A stretch of 64,000 nt of DNA from Phyllobacterium brassicacearum (GCF_003010955.1 NZ_PGGO01000002.1:310001-374000); one strand, 5' to 3'. Shown: positions 1 through 9,550, counted from the stretch's first letter. Translations and numbers: made by a program. Notes: generated from the sequence alone by a model not told the origin.

Positions 1-1
1 T

Positions 2-541
2 CTTTCGCGCTTCGCGCCAGTACGCTGGCTGGCGACCGCCTATATCGAGTTCTTCCGTGGCACTTCGATTTTCGTGCAGCTGTTCTGGGCCTACTTCGTG
101 CTGCCACTCTTCGGGTTCTCGCTGACACCCTTGCAGGCTGGCGTTCTCGCCCTTGGCCTCAATGTCGGCGCCTATGGTGCCGAGGTGGTGCGAGGTGCCA
201 TCAAATCGATCGGCAAGGAACAGTATGAGGCCTGCACCGCGCTCAACTTCAATCGCTGGCAGGGGCTCAGATACATCATCCTGCCACAGGCATTCGTTCT
301 CATGCTGCCGACCTTTGGCAACAACGCCATTGAGCTTCTGAAGGCCTCGGCCGTCGTTTCGCTCATCTCCCTTGCAGACATGACGTTTCAGGCCCAGGTG
401 GTACGGGCACAGACCGGCAGCACGCTCGTTCCGTTTCTCACCATCCTCGTGCTCTATTTCGCTATCGCCTGCGTCATCTCCTTCGCCATACGTGGCCTCG
501 AACGTCACTTGACGCGCGGGCTCGACGGTATCAGGTCATAG
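2..541 (+). CDS. ehuC: Ectoine/hydroxyectoine ABC transporter permease EhuC (3' part)
   Basis: The frame is open from base 2, so the start codon lies left of the window. The visible 179 residues are an HisM/GlnP-type polar amino-acid permease: the T-Y-I-E-F-F-R-G-T-S segment near the start, then the EAA cytoplasmic loop around E-A-C-T-A-L-N-F-N with I-I-L-P-Q-A, then two hydrophobic C-terminal segments. Such permeases form the inner-membrane channel for a solute handed over by a periplasmic binding protein. The EhuC assignment is from context: a second permease follows after 9 bases and then a complete eutABCDE set, the order known for ehuABCD-eutABCDE in Sinorhizobium meliloti. ehuA (ATPase) and ehuB (binding protein) should lie just upstream. 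Family is sure; the exact paralogue name is inferred. Confidence 0.85.
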   Translation, partial: LSRFAPVRWLATAYIEFFRGTSIFVQLFWAYFVLPLFGFSLTPLQAGVLALGLNVGAYGAEVVRGAIKSIGKEQYEACTALNFNRWQGLRYIILPQAFVLMLPTFGNNAIELLKASAVVSLISLADMTFQAQVVRAQTGSTLVPFLTILVLYFAIACVISFAIRGLERHLTRGLDGIRS

Positions 542-550
542 GAGGCGGCA

Positions 551-1207
551 ATGGAGTGGGATTGGGCCTTCGTCATTCAAATTCTTCCAACCCTCATCGA
601 GGGCGCGAAGATCACCATTCTTGCCACGCTTCTCGGTTCGATTGTTGCTGCGATCATCGGCCTGGTTATCGCGATCGTGCGGCGTTCGAAAAACCGGCTG
701 ATTTCCATGCCGATGGGCTTTGTCGCCGAGTTCATTCGCGGCACGCCGTTGCTCGTCCAGCTTTATTTCATCTTCTACGTGCTTCCGGATCTTGGCATTA
801 CCCTGTCGCCGCTCGTCGCCGGCGTGATCGGTCTTGGCCTGCATTACGGCACGTATACGGCGGAGGTCTACCGGGCCGGCATTGATAATGTCGCTCGCGG
901 CCAGTGGGAGGCTTCCAAGGCCTGCAATCTCAGCGCGAGGCAGGCCTGGACGCAGATCATACTGCCTCAGGCGTTGCCGCCGATGATCCCTGCCCTCGCC
1001 AATTATTTCATCGCCATGTTCAAGGAGACGCCGCTGCTTTCCGCGATTACCGTGCTCGAGCTCATGAACCAGGCGCGCAGTATCGCCAATTACAATTATC
1101 GTTACATTGAGCCCATCACGCTCGTGGGCGCATTCTTCCTGGTGATCAGCCTGATCTCCGTGTTCGGACTTCGTTGGCTTGAACGCCGCTATGGCCGCAT
1201 TGACTAA
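551..1207 (+). CDS. ehuD: Ectoine/hydroxyectoine ABC transporter permease EhuD
   Basis: This 218-residue integral membrane protein is of the HisM/GlnP family and has the usual length. The N-terminal FIRGTPLLVQLY motif of polar amino-acid permeases is near residue 58, and the EAA loop near residues 117-140 reads E-A-S-K-A-C-N-L-S followed by ILPQALP. It should pair with EhuC to form the channel that imports ectoine and 5-hydroxyectoine as nutrients. The ATG has GGAGG at 541-545 and follows the ehuC stop by 9 bases, so the two are translated from one message. Substrate is inferred from the eut genes directly downstream. Confidence 0.88.
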   Translation: MEWDWAFVIQILPTLIEGAKITILATLLGSIVAAIIGLVIAIVRRSKNRLISMPMGFVAEFIRGTPLLVQLYFIFYVLPDLGITLSPLVAGVIGLGLHYGTYTAEVYRAGIDNVARGQWEASKACNLSARQAWTQIILPQALPPMIPALANYFIAMFKETPLLSAITVLELMNQARSIANYNYRYIEPITLVGAFFLVISLISVFGLRWLERRYGRID

Positions 1208-1218
1208 GGAATGTGCAG

Positions 1219-1998
1219 ATGGATGCTCTACCCACGATCCGGCAGACCAGTGTAACGCTCGATTTTGATGACCGTCCCGTCGAAAAGCGCGTCGGGCTGG
1301 TGATCCTTGCGACCGACCACACGACCGAGCCCGATTTCCAGCGCATGGTCGCAAGCAGCCGCGTCGGCCTCTACACGGCGCGCATTCCCTACACCAATCC
1401 GACGACGCCGGAAAACCTCCGGCGCATGCACCCGGCTTTGACAGAGGGTGCACGCCTCATCTTGCCTGACGAAGATCTGGACGTGATTTGCTACTCCTGC
1501 ACATCTGCTTCCGTCGTCATCGGTGATGACGAGATCGAGCGTGCCATCATCAGTGCCAAACCCGCCGTCCCGGTTGTAACCCCGCCGCTGGCGGCCGTGA
1601 GGGGCCTGCAAGCCATTGGCGCCAGCCGCGTCAGTGTGCTTACGCCGTATACGATCCAAACAAGCACACCTATGGCGCACTACTTTGCCGCTAAAGGCTT
1701 TGAAATAGCGCGCTTCACCTGCTTTGGCCTGGATGACGACCGCGAGATGGCGCGGGTCACACTGCGATCAATCATTGAGGCTGCGCGCGAGGCAAGCGCC
1801 GGCGATTCGGATGCGCTGTTCATTTCCTGCACGGCGTTGCGGGCTGCAGGTATCGTCCCGGAGATCGAACGGGTGATTGGCAAGCCCGTTATCAGCAGCA
1901 ACCTCGCCACGGCATGGGCGACGCTGCGTATCTGCGAGAACGATGCACCGCGCCCAGAACTCGGAGTCCTGATGACCCGACAAATGGCAAGTTGGTAA
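1219..1998 (+). CDS. eutA: Ectoine utilization protein EutA (Asp/Glu racemase / arylmalonate decarboxylase fold)
   Basis: This 259-residue protein resembles the Asp/Glu racemase, maleate isomerase and arylmalonate decarboxylase family. Two Cys-containing segments stand where the family has its catalytic pair: ICYSCTSAS in the first half and FISCTALRAAG in the second. ATG 1219 is chosen because AAGGA at 1206-1210 is 8 bases upstream; a GTG at 1213 would be too close to that site. EutA, EutB and EutC are thought to convert 5-hydroxyectoine to ectoine before hydrolysis. The exact reaction of EutA is not firmly known, so the name rests on family resemblance and position between ehuD and eutB. Confidence 0.86.
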   Translation: MDALPTIRQTSVTLDFDDRPVEKRVGLVILATDHTTEPDFQRMVASSRVGLYTARIPYTNPTTPENLRRMHPALTEGARLILPDEDLDVICYSCTSASVVIGDDEIERAIISAKPAVPVVTPPLAAVRGLQAIGASRVSVLTPYTIQTSTPMAHYFAAKGFEIARFTCFGLDDDREMARVTLRSIIEAAREASAGDSDALFISCTALRAAGIVPEIERVIGKPVISSNLATAWATLRICENDAPRPELGVLMTRQMASW

Positions 1999-2001
1999 GC
2001 C

Positions 2002-3006
2002 ATGACTGACGGTTTTGTTACCCTTGCTGATATCGACAAGGCCCGCCATGCGCTTGCGGGCAAGGTGGTGCGCACTCCGACGGTCCAGTCGGCCTCTCTG
2101 TCGAAGACGATCGGGACACCGGTCCATCTCAAGCTAGAACATCGCCAGATCACGGGCAGCTTCAAATTGCGCGGCGCCACCAACGCCCTCAGCAATCTGA
2201 CGGGCCCAGAGAAGCAGCAGGGCGTTGTCGCCGCGTCGACGGGCAATCACGGCCGCGCGCTTGCCTTCGCCGCGCATCTGGAGGGCGTCCGTGCCGTCAT
2301 CTGCATGTCCAGTCTGGTCCCACAGAACAAGGTGGATGAAATCCGCCGGCTTGGTGCCGATATCCGCATCATCGGCAAATCGCAGGATGATGCCCAGGAA
2401 GAAGTCGCCCGGCTGGTGCGGGAAGACGGCTTCACAATGGTGCCGCCCTTCGACAATGCAAATGTGATTGCCGGCCAGGGGACGCTCGGCCTTGAGATCG
2501 TCGAGGATGTCCCCGAAGTCGAGACGGTTGTTGTTCCGGTATCCGGGGGCGGTCTCGCTTCCGGTGTCGCCGCGGCCATCAGAGCTGTGAGACCTTCGGC
2601 CAGGATCATCGGTGTCTCCATGGATCGGGGCGCGGCAATGCGCGCCAGTCTCGACGCCGGCAAGCCTGTACTCGTCGAGGAATATGAAAGCCTCGCGGAT
2701 TCGTTGGGCGGCGGCATTGGTCTCGACAACCGCCTCACCTTCGCCATGATCCGCGACCTGCTCGACGATGTGATCCTGCTCACGGAAGAGGAAATCGCGG
2801 CCGGCATGGCGCATGCCTATGCACAGGAGCGCGAGATCATCGAGGGGGCCGCGGCCGTCGGCATTGGCGCGCTGTTGGCGGGCAAGGCCAGCGCCAGGGG
2901 CCCGATCGTCGCAATTCTTTCCGGTCGCAATGTCGACATGAACCAGCACCGGCGCATCGTCTGCGCCGATGCGACAGGCGAAAGGGCCATACCATGCCCC
3001 GCGTGA
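2002..3006 (+). CDS. eutB: Ectoine utilization protein EutB (threonine-dehydratase-like PLP enzyme)
   Basis: This 334-residue fold-type II PLP enzyme resembles threonine ammonia-lyase. The Schiff-base lysine is probably Lys55 in TGSFKLRGATNAL, the N-H-G-R-A motif follows near residues 79-83, and the phosphate-binding glycine loop is SGGGLASG near residue 180. It is thought to act in removal of the hydroxyl group of 5-hydroxyectoine, together with EutA and EutC. The start follows the eutA stop by 3 bases, and the last 13 bases overlap eutC, so translation is probably coupled. Without its neighbours it would be called a generic threonine or serine dehydratase. Confidence 0.88.
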   Translation: MTDGFVTLADIDKARHALAGKVVRTPTVQSASLSKTIGTPVHLKLEHRQITGSFKLRGATNALSNLTGPEKQQGVVAASTGNHGRALAFAAHLEGVRAVICMSSLVPQNKVDEIRRLGADIRIIGKSQDDAQEEVARLVREDGFTMVPPFDNANVIAGQGTLGLEIVEDVPEVETVVVPVSGGGLASGVAAAIRAVRPSARIIGVSMDRGAAMRASLDAGKPVLVEEYESLADSLGGGIGLDNRLTFAMIRDLLDDVILLTEEEIAAGMAHAYAQEREIIEGAAAVGIGALLAGKASARGPIVAILSGRNVDMNQHRRIVCADATGERAIPCPA

Positions 3007-3986
3007 CGATCCTTACAGAAGCAGATCTGCGCAAGATCGTGTCACTCGATCTCGACGCCGTCGCCTGCGTCGAGACGGCCTTCGAGGCGCTCGCCACCAA
3101 GGCTGTCGCCATGCCGCCAATACTCAGGCTGGATATCCCGGAACACCGCGGCGAAGTTGACGTGAAGACCGCCTACGTGCCGGGCATCGATGGGTTCGCA
3201 ATCAAGATCAGCCCGGGCTTCTTCGACAATCCCAGGCTGGGTCTCCCCAGCGTGAACGGCATGATGATTCTTCTGAGCAGCACCACCGGGATGGTGGAGG
3301 CCTTGCTGCTGGACAATGGCTATCTGACCGACGTCCGCACTGCAGCGGCGGGCGCTGTTGCGGCCAAACACCTTTCCCGCCCGGAATCGGGGATCGCAGG
3401 CATCCTCGGGGCTGGCGTGCAGGCACGGCTGCAGCTCAAGGCGCTCACCCTCGTCCGTCCGATCAGCGAAGCGCGTATCTGGGCCAGGGATAACGACAAA
3501 TCCAGGCTGGCCGCACGCGAGTTGTCCGAAGAACTCGGCATAGCAGTCACTGCAGGGAGGAGTCCTGAAGATGTGGTTCGCGGCGCCGATATCGTCGTGA
3601 CGACGACGCCGTCCCCGAAACCGATCCTGCATCGGGACTGGCTGGAACCGGGACAGCACATCACGGCGATGGGATCTGACGCCGAGCACAAGAACGAACT
3701 GGACCCGGCCATCGTAACCGGGGCGGATCTCTATGTTGCCGACAGTGTCAAACAGACCCGCCGGCTTGGCGAACTCCATCATGCCATCGAAGCTGGTCTT
3801 GTGAGCGCCGATACCCCGTTCCCGGAACTCGGTGCGGTCGTAGCCGGTACGGCACGCGGCCGTTCATCACCGGGATCCATCACGGTCGCCGACCTGACCG
3901 GAACGGGCGTGCAGGACACCGCCATCGCCACGCTTGCCCGCGACCGCGCCAGGCTGGCGAAGGCCGGGTCGAATTTTGAAAGTTGA
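2994..3986 (+). CDS. eutC: Ectoine utilization protein EutC (ornithine cyclodeaminase / mu-crystallin family)
   Basis: This 330-residue NAD(P)-dependent protein belongs to the ornithine cyclodeaminase/mu-crystallin family. The Rossmann loop reads GILGAGVQARLQL near residue 132, and the N-terminal part carries the family's K-I-S-P-G-F and T-D-V-R-T-A-A-A-G-A blocks. The ATG lies inside the end of eutB (13-base overlap). It is believed to act in the hydroxyectoine branch with EutA and EutB; family relatives are oxidoreductases or deaminases acting on cyclic imino acids, which suits a tetrahydropyrimidine substrate. The start is fixed by the overlap and the MPRVTILTEADL beginning. Confidence 0.88.
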   Translation: MPRVTILTEADLRKIVSLDLDAVACVETAFEALATKAVAMPPILRLDIPEHRGEVDVKTAYVPGIDGFAIKISPGFFDNPRLGLPSVNGMMILLSSTTGMVEALLLDNGYLTDVRTAAAGAVAAKHLSRPESGIAGILGAGVQARLQLKALTLVRPISEARIWARDNDKSRLAARELSEELGIAVTAGRSPEDVVRGADIVVTTTPSPKPILHRDWLEPGQHITAMGSDAEHKNELDPAIVTGADLYVADSVKQTRRLGELHHAIEAGLVSADTPFPELGAVVAGTARGRSSPGSITVADLTGTGVQDTAIATLARDRARLAKAGSNFES

Positions 3987-4020
3987 TACGGGCCCTGGCC
4001 CAGGAATGAGGAAACGCATA

Positions 4021-5202
4021 ATGATCGAGCCAAATCTCAAGTTCACACGGCAGGAATTCGCCGAAAGATTACAGAAGACACGTGCAACAATGCAGAAGCG
4101 CGGTATCGATCTCCTGATCTGTAGCGATCCTTCCAACATGGCGTGGCTGACAGGTTATGACGGCTGGTCCTTCTATGTGCATCAGGCAGTGATCGTGCCG
4201 CCGGAAGACGAGCCGATCTGGTATGGCCGCGGCCAGGATGCCAATGGTGCAAAGCGCACGGCGTATCTCGGAACCGACAACATTATCGGCTATCCGGACC
4301 ATTACGTTCAATCAACTGAACGGCATCCGATGGACTACCTGTCGAACATCATTGCCGAACGCGGATGGGACCGGCTGACCATTGCCGTCGAGATGGACAA
4401 TTACTGGTTCTCGGCCGCGGCATTCGCCTCGCTGCAAAAGCACCTGCCGAATGCACGCTTTGTCGATGGCACCGCGCTGGTCAATTGGCAGCGGGCTGTG
4501 AAAAGCCCGGCGGAACTCGACTATATGCGCAAGGCGGCGCGCATTGTCGAGGCCATGCACCAGCGCATCGTCGACAAGGTTGAGCCCGGTATGCGCAAAT
4601 GCGATCTCGTTGCCGAAATCTACGATGCCGGTATTCGTGGCACGGACGGTTTTGGCGGTGATTATCCCGCTATCGTTCCGTTGCTCCCGTCCGGCGCCGA
4701 TGCATCGGCGCCTCACCTCACCTGGGATGACAAGCCGATGAAGTCCGGCGAGGGAACATTCTTCGAAATCGCCGGGTGCTACAACCGCTATCACGTCCCG
4801 CTGTCGCGCACAGTGTTCCTCGGCAAGCCAACGCAGGATTTTCTCGACGCGGAAAAGGCGACCCTTGAAGGGATGGAAGCAGGACTTGCTGCAGCCAGGC
4901 CGGGCAACGCCTGCGAAGACATTGCCAACGCATTCTTTGCCGTGCTGAAGAAATACGGCATCGTCAAGGATAACCGTACCGGCTATCCGATCGGTATCTC
5001 CTACCCGCCGGATTGGGGCGAGCGCACGATGAGCCTGCGCCCCGGCGACAAGACCGAGCTCAAACCGGGCATGACATTCCACTTCATGACCGGCCTGTGG
5101 CTCGAGACTATGGGTCTTGAGATCACCGAGAGCATCCTGATCACCGACACCGGTGTCGAATGCCTTGCCAATGTCCCGCGTCAGCTGTTCGTCAAGAACT
5201 GA
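4021..5202 (+). CDS. eutD: Ectoine hydrolase EutD (DoeA), M24 family
   Basis: This is a 393-residue protein of the creatinase/Xaa-Pro aminopeptidase (M24) family: an N-terminal creatinase-like domain (about residues 1-160) and a pita-bread domain after it. The C-terminal G-L-E-I-T-E-S block matches the family's last active-site segment. In the ectoine pathway this enzyme opens the ectoine ring to N-acetyl-L-2,4-diaminobutyrate and works in a complex with EutE. ATG 4021 is chosen over upstream in-frame codons because GAGGA at 4008-4012 stands about 8 bases before it and the protein then begins MIEPNLKF. The eutE start comes 7 bases after the stop. Confidence 0.9.
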   Translation: MIEPNLKFTRQEFAERLQKTRATMQKRGIDLLICSDPSNMAWLTGYDGWSFYVHQAVIVPPEDEPIWYGRGQDANGAKRTAYLGTDNIIGYPDHYVQSTERHPMDYLSNIIAERGWDRLTIAVEMDNYWFSAAAFASLQKHLPNARFVDGTALVNWQRAVKSPAELDYMRKAARIVEAMHQRIVDKVEPGMRKCDLVAEIYDAGIRGTDGFGGDYPAIVPLLPSGADASAPHLTWDDKPMKSGEGTFFEIAGCYNRYHVPLSRTVFLGKPTQDFLDAEKATLEGMEAGLAAARPGNACEDIANAFFAVLKKYGIVKDNRTGYPIGISYPPDWGERTMSLRPGDKTELKPGMTFHFMTGLWLETMGLEITESILITDTGVECLANVPRQLFVKN

Positions 5203-5209
5203 GGCCGCC

Positions 5210-6220
5210 ATGCAGTCGTTGAAACTCACGCCATCGCCCGTCACGCCCACGATCGACCTCGACAAGACCGGCGTACAGCACGGCTTCTTGCGGCTGCCCT
5301 ATAGCCGCGACGATTCGGCATGGGGATCGGTCATGATCCCCATTGCCGTCATCCGCAATGGCACTGGTCCGACAGCACTCCTGACCGGCGGAAACCACGG
5401 CGACGAATATGAGGGGCCAATCGCACTTTTCGATCTCGCCCGCAGCCTCAACGTCCATCAGGTCAGCGGCACAGTGATCATCGTTCCGGCGATGAACTAT
5501 CCTGCCTTTTGCGCCGGTACGCGCACCTCGCCAATCGACAAGGGCAACATGAACCGCAGCTATCCGGGCAGGCCCGACGGCACCATCACGCAGAAGATCG
5601 CCGACTATTTCACCCGCGAGCTTCTGCCGCGCGCCGACGTGGTCCTCGACTTCCATTCGGGCGGCAAGACCCTCGATTTCGTACCGTTCGCTGCTGCTCA
5701 TATTCTCTCGGACAAGGAGCAAGAGGCGAGAGGCTTCGAGGCAGTGAAGGCATTCTCCGCGCCCTGGTCGATGCGCATGCTCGAGATCGATGCGGTCGGC
5801 ATGTACGATACGACTGTCGAGGAGATGGGCAAGGTATTCGTGACGACCGAGCTCGGCGGCGGCGGTACTGCGCGGGCGGAGACGGTTACCATCGCGAAGC
5901 GCGGCGCAACTAACCTGCTCCGCCACGCAGGTATTCTCGCCGGCAAGATAGAACACCGCGAGACCCGCTGGCTCGACATGCCGTCCGGCGACTGTTTCTC
6001 GTTTGCCGAGGATGACGGGCTGATCGAAACGATGATCGATCTCGGCGAACCTGTCTCCGCTGGCCGGGTGATCGCGCGCATCCATTCCATCGGTCGCACC
6101 GACGCCGCCCCCGCAGAAATTCGCGCAAAGCTCACCGGACTGCTCGCGGCACGGCACTTTCCCGGGCTGGTCAAATCAGGCGACTGCGTGGCAGTAGTTG
6201 GAACGATTCAGTCAGCATGA
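5210..6220 (+). CDS. eutE: N-acetyl-L-2,4-diaminobutyrate deacetylase EutE (DoeB)
   Basis: This 336-residue zinc amidohydrolase is of the succinylglutamate desuccinylase/aspartoacylase type. The metal ligands are visible as His63 and Glu66 in GGNHGDEYEG and His149 in VLDFHSGG. It removes the acetyl group from the product of EutD, giving L-2,4-diaminobutyrate, which is then taken to aspartate by enzymes not seen in this window. The start at 5210 is chosen because the upstream in-frame ATG (5153) would lie within eutD. It is the last gene of the operon: 135 bases separate it from the convergent GMC gene, and I see no clear T-tailed terminator there. Confidence 0.9.
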   Translation: MQSLKLTPSPVTPTIDLDKTGVQHGFLRLPYSRDDSAWGSVMIPIAVIRNGTGPTALLTGGNHGDEYEGPIALFDLARSLNVHQVSGTVIIVPAMNYPAFCAGTRTSPIDKGNMNRSYPGRPDGTITQKIADYFTRELLPRADVVLDFHSGGKTLDFVPFAAAHILSDKEQEARGFEAVKAFSAPWSMRMLEIDAVGMYDTTVEEMGKVFVTTELGGGGTARAETVTIAKRGATNLLRHAGILAGKIEHRETRWLDMPSGDCFSFAEDDGLIETMIDLGEPVSAGRVIARIHSIGRTDAAPAEIRAKLTGLLAARHFPGLVKSGDCVAVVGTIQSA

Positions 6221-6355
6221 GATTGAATGCGCCGGTCGCCGCAACGGTGGCCTCGGTTCGACGCCTGGTGCGTGGTCTGGTCAAGATCGGCGGATGCTCG
6301 AACGAAGTGTCCATCGATGGGCCGATACCGCTCAACGATCCCGGTTGCAATCGCT

Positions 6356-7993
6356 TCAACGACCCCGAGATGCGCTCTCGATAATGAAGTCTGCTGCCTT
6401 CTCTGCAATCATGATAACCGGTGAATTTGTGTTGCCCGAGACGATCGTCGGCATGATCGAAGCATCGACCACACGCAGCCCTGCCAGTCCGTGCACCTTC
6501 AAGGTGCTGTCAACGACAGCAAGGTCGTCACTGCCCATCCTGCAGGTTCCTACGGGATGAAAGATCGTCGTCGCGATGTCACCGGCCCGGCGTATCAGTT
6601 CGTCGTCGCTTTGATATTGTGAGCCAGGCAGCATTTCCTGCGGTCGATATTGCATCAGCGTTTTCGTCGCCATGAGCGTGCGGGCATGACGGATCGATCT
6701 TGCGGCAAGAAGCCGATCGCCAGCCGTCGAAAGATAGTTCGGCCGGATATCAGGCGGCATGCCCGGGTCTCGACCGGCGACATGGACAGTTCCGCGACTT
6801 TCGGGACGCAAATTGCAGACCGAAACGGTCACAGCAGGCTCGCGGTGCAAGGGCTCGCCAAGCCGATCAGTGCTGAGCGGCTGGACGTGATATTCGAGAT
6901 CGGGGGTCATTAATGCGGGATCACTTTTGGCAAAAATGCCGAGCTGGCTCGGCGCCATTGAAAGTGGTCCGGATCGACGGACAAGATACTCCAATCCCAT
7001 CCCGGCACGCGAGAAGAGATTGTGGTAGAGCTGGTTCAACGTCTTCGCACCTTCGACGCGAAACACCGTGCGAATCTGGAGATGGTCCTGCAGGTTGCCG
7101 CCGACGCCCCGAAGAGAGTGACGCGGCTCGATCCCTGCGCGTGAAAGGATTTCGGGGTCACCAATTCCCGAAAGTTCGAGGATTTTCGGTGAGTTTATCG
7201 CTCCGGCCGAAAGGATGATTTCTGCCGAGGATTTTGCAACGCAGGCCCTGCCCTTGGACCGATAGCAGACGCGCGAAACGCGCTTGCCCTCAAGTTCCAG
7301 CCGTTCGACCTCAGCTCCTGTAACGACCCGGAGGTTGTGCCTGCTCAGTATCGGCCGAAGAAAAGCTTTCGTTGTATTCCACCGCAAACCGCCGCGTTGA
7401 TTAACTTCGAAATACCCCGAGCCTTCATTGCAGCCCGTATTGAAATCATCCGTCCTTGGAATGCCGAGTTCTTGCGCCGCATCGCGGAAAGCATCGAGAA
7501 TGGGCCAGGAAAGGCGCTGCCGCTCGACCCGCCACTCGCCACCGGCACCATGCATGGAAGAGCGTCCGCGATAATTGTCCTCGGACTTCAGGAAGTAGGG
7601 CATGACATCATCCCAACCCCAACCGACATTTCCTGCCTGCAGCCAATTGTCGTAATCCGCGGCTTGGCCGCGCATGTAGATCATGCCGTTAATGGAGGAG
7701 CATCCACCAAGAACCTTACCGCGTGGATAGGGAAGCGATCGGCCGTTCAGCCCGGGCTCCACAGCCGTTTTCATCATCCAGTCGGTCCTGGGATTGCCCA
7801 TGCAGAACAGATAGCCAATCGGTATATGGATCCAGTGGTAGCGATCGCTGCCTCCCGCCTCGATGAGAAGAATACGGTTTCCTGGATCGGCCGAAAGCCG
7901 GTTGGCGAGAACGCAGCCCGCCGATCCCGCCCCGATGATGATGTAGTCGTAAACATCCTCATTGACGGCGACATCCCTGACGGGCCGGGTCAT
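6356..7993 (-). CDS. GMC-family FAD-dependent oxidoreductase
   Basis: This 545-residue glucose-methanol-choline oxidoreductase carries the N-terminal FAD loop IIGAGSAGCVLANRL (about residues 19-33), the first GMC signature around GGCSSINGMIYMRG, and the C-terminal active-site pair in FHPVGTCRMG and GNTNSPVIMIAEKAAD. Choline and aliphatic alcohol dehydrogenases are the closest kinds. It is the last gene of a minus-strand sugar or polyol operon and overlaps the kinase gene by 4 bases (ATGA), so it probably oxidises an alcohol group of the imported compound or of an intermediate. There is no obvious export signal, so it is probably cytoplasmic. The substrate cannot be read from the sequence. Confidence 0.9.
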   Translation of the reverse strand: MTRPVRDVAVNEDVYDYIIIGAGSAGCVLANRLSADPGNRILLIEAGGSDRYHWIHIPIGYLFCMGNPRTDWMMKTAVEPGLNGRSLPYPRGKVLGGCSSINGMIYMRGQAADYDNWLQAGNVGWGWDDVMPYFLKSEDNYRGRSSMHGAGGEWRVERQRLSWPILDAFRDAAQELGIPRTDDFNTGCNEGSGYFEVNQRGGLRWNTTKAFLRPILSRHNLRVVTGAEVERLELEGKRVSRVCYRSKGRACVAKSSAEIILSAGAINSPKILELSGIGDPEILSRAGIEPRHSLRGVGGNLQDHLQIRTVFRVEGAKTLNQLYHNLFSRAGMGLEYLVRRSGPLSMAPSQLGIFAKSDPALMTPDLEYHVQPLSTDRLGEPLHREPAVTVSVCNLRPESRGTVHVAGRDPGMPPDIRPNYLSTAGDRLLAARSIRHARTLMATKTLMQYRPQEMLPGSQYQSDDELIRRAGDIATTIFHPVGTCRMGSDDLAVVDSTLKVHGLAGLRVVDASIMPTIVSGNTNSPVIMIAEKAADFIIESASRGR

Positions 7994-9519
7994 GCTGCAG
8001 CCTCGCGGGCCAGCCTGCTGCTCGTGGCCATGCGCCTCCAGATCGGCCCCATCGCCTCTGCGATGTCGAGATAAAGTTTGTAACGCTCGTCGTAATGGGC
8101 AGCCAGCGTTGCGTCTGGCTTGTAGTGACGTTCGGTAGTCACCATTGCCGCTGCCCCAGCTTCAAAATCAGCGAACATATCGGCAGCAACCCCTGCAGCG
8201 ATCGCCGCCCCCAACGCCCCGGTCTGGCTCGAGCGCGCGACCGTTATCGGGAGTCCCAGCACATCGGCGAAGATCTGCGGCCAGAACATGCTGCGCGAAC
8301 CGCCACCGGAAAGCACCGCTTCGTTGAAGTTGGCGCCAGCTGCGCGAAGCGTCTCGATATGCTGGCGGTGACCGAAGGCTACACCTTCCAGCAGCGCGCG
8401 CACCAGGTGACCCTTGGTGTGCCAACCCGCGATTCCGTAAAATCCGGCTCGGGCGCTGCCATCCTGCTGCGCTCCATAAAGGAACGGATGGTAGACCGGG
8501 TCGTTCGCTGTCGGCACGACTGATGAAGCCAGCTCGCAGCAGACCTCGAATGAATTGCGTCCGTCGGGCTGGTTGCCTGGGAAGAGTTCCCGAACCAGCC
8601 ATTCAAGGTTTGCAGCGGAGGTAGCGCTCGACTCGATCGCCATATAGCGCTCGCGATCAACGGTAGATGACATGAATACGGAGCCTTCGAGCCTGGGCCG
8701 GTCGATGATAACCTGGTTGATGCTCCAGGTGCCCGCGATGATGGATGCAGCGCCCGTTCGCGTGACTCCCGAGCCGATAGCCGAAGCGATCACATCGAAG
8801 AATCCGCCTATAACAGGTGTTCCTGCCGCAAGGCCGGTTTCTGCCGCAGCGGCTTCAGTCACCCTTCCCGCAATGTCGGCGCTTTCGATCAGAGGGGGTA
8901 GCAGCCCCATGCAATCGCCGAGCCCGAAGGCCACCATCAGGTCGTGGTCATAGCGGCGCTCTGTGACATTGAGCAGCCCGCACCCGGCCATGTCGGATAC
9001 TTCGCTGACGCGCCGGTCAGTCAGGCGATTGACGATAAAATCCTTGCAGAGGAAAACGGTGCCGATCTTTTTGAACGTTTCCGGTCGATGACGCTTGATC
9101 CAGGCGAGCAAGGTCGGTGTCTGGGAAGGCCAGGGTCGTTGCAGCCCGATCGGATAGGTGCGATCGCCAACGCCTTCGGCCAGCCATTCCTCGACAAGGC
9201 CGGCCGCTCGCGTATCGAGCGACTGGATGGCAAGCAGAGGCTCGCCGTCGCGATCCAACGTATAGAGCCCGTTGCCGTGCCCCGCACATCCGATGGCCGC
9301 GATTTCTCTCGGCTCAACTCCAGCCTGGTCGAGGCACGAGCGGATCACCATTTTGGCGTTTGTCCAGAGCTCACCAAGCCCGCGCTCGACATGACCGGGA
9401 AACGGCATGTTGCTATGCCCTTCCTCTGCCACGGACGCGATTTCGTTGCCCCGTTGGTCAAAGAGCACCGCCTTGATGACGGTGTTTCCTGCGTCCAGAC
9501 CCAGAAGATAATTTCCCAT
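7990..9519 (-). CDS. FGGY-family carbohydrate kinase
   Basis: This 509-residue sugar kinase has the N-terminal ATPase loop LLGLDAGNTVIKAVLFD and the C-terminal FGGY adenosine/phosphate motif around VLSGGGSRSMFWPQIFADVLG. It phosphorylates a sugar or polyol in the cytoplasm. The frame is open further upstream, but ATG 9519 is chosen because GGAGGAGG lies just before it and the protein then starts with the conserved loop. It lies 31 bases after the aldolase gene and overlaps the GMC gene (ATGA). Xylulose, erythritol and LsrK-type kinases share this family. The neighbouring SorC regulator and LsrF-like aldolase recall an lsr layout, but the GlpD-like enzyme fits a polyol better. Confidence 0.88.
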   Translation of the reverse strand: MGNYLLGLDAGNTVIKAVLFDQRGNEIASVAEEGHSNMPFPGHVERGLGELWTNAKMVIRSCLDQAGVEPREIAAIGCAGHGNGLYTLDRDGEPLLAIQSLDTRAAGLVEEWLAEGVGDRTYPIGLQRPWPSQTPTLLAWIKRHRPETFKKIGTVFLCKDFIVNRLTDRRVSEVSDMAGCGLLNVTERRYDHDLMVAFGLGDCMGLLPPLIESADIAGRVTEAAAAETGLAAGTPVIGGFFDVIASAIGSGVTRTGAASIIAGTWSINQVIIDRPRLEGSVFMSSTVDRERYMAIESSATSAANLEWLVRELFPGNQPDGRNSFEVCCELASSVVPTANDPVYHPFLYGAQQDGSARAGFYGIAGWHTKGHLVRALLEGVAFGHRQHIETLRAAGANFNEAVLSGGGSRSMFWPQIFADVLGLPITVARSSQTGALGAAIAAGVAADMFADFEAGAAAMVTTERHYKPDATLAAHYDERYKLYLDIAEAMGPIWRRMATSSRLAREAAA

Positions 9520-9550
9520 ATCGAACCCCTCCTCCAGTTCCCGTCTATGC

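Noticed and set aside
536-1453. 305-codon minus-strand open frame opposite ehuD/eutA
   Set aside because: Low-complexity Arg/His/Asp-rich product with no recognisable motif, fully opposite two well-supported genes.
4312-5265. 317-codon minus-strand open frame opposite eutD
   Set aside because: Shadow frame of eutD; the sense strand has clear M24 family motifs and this one has none.
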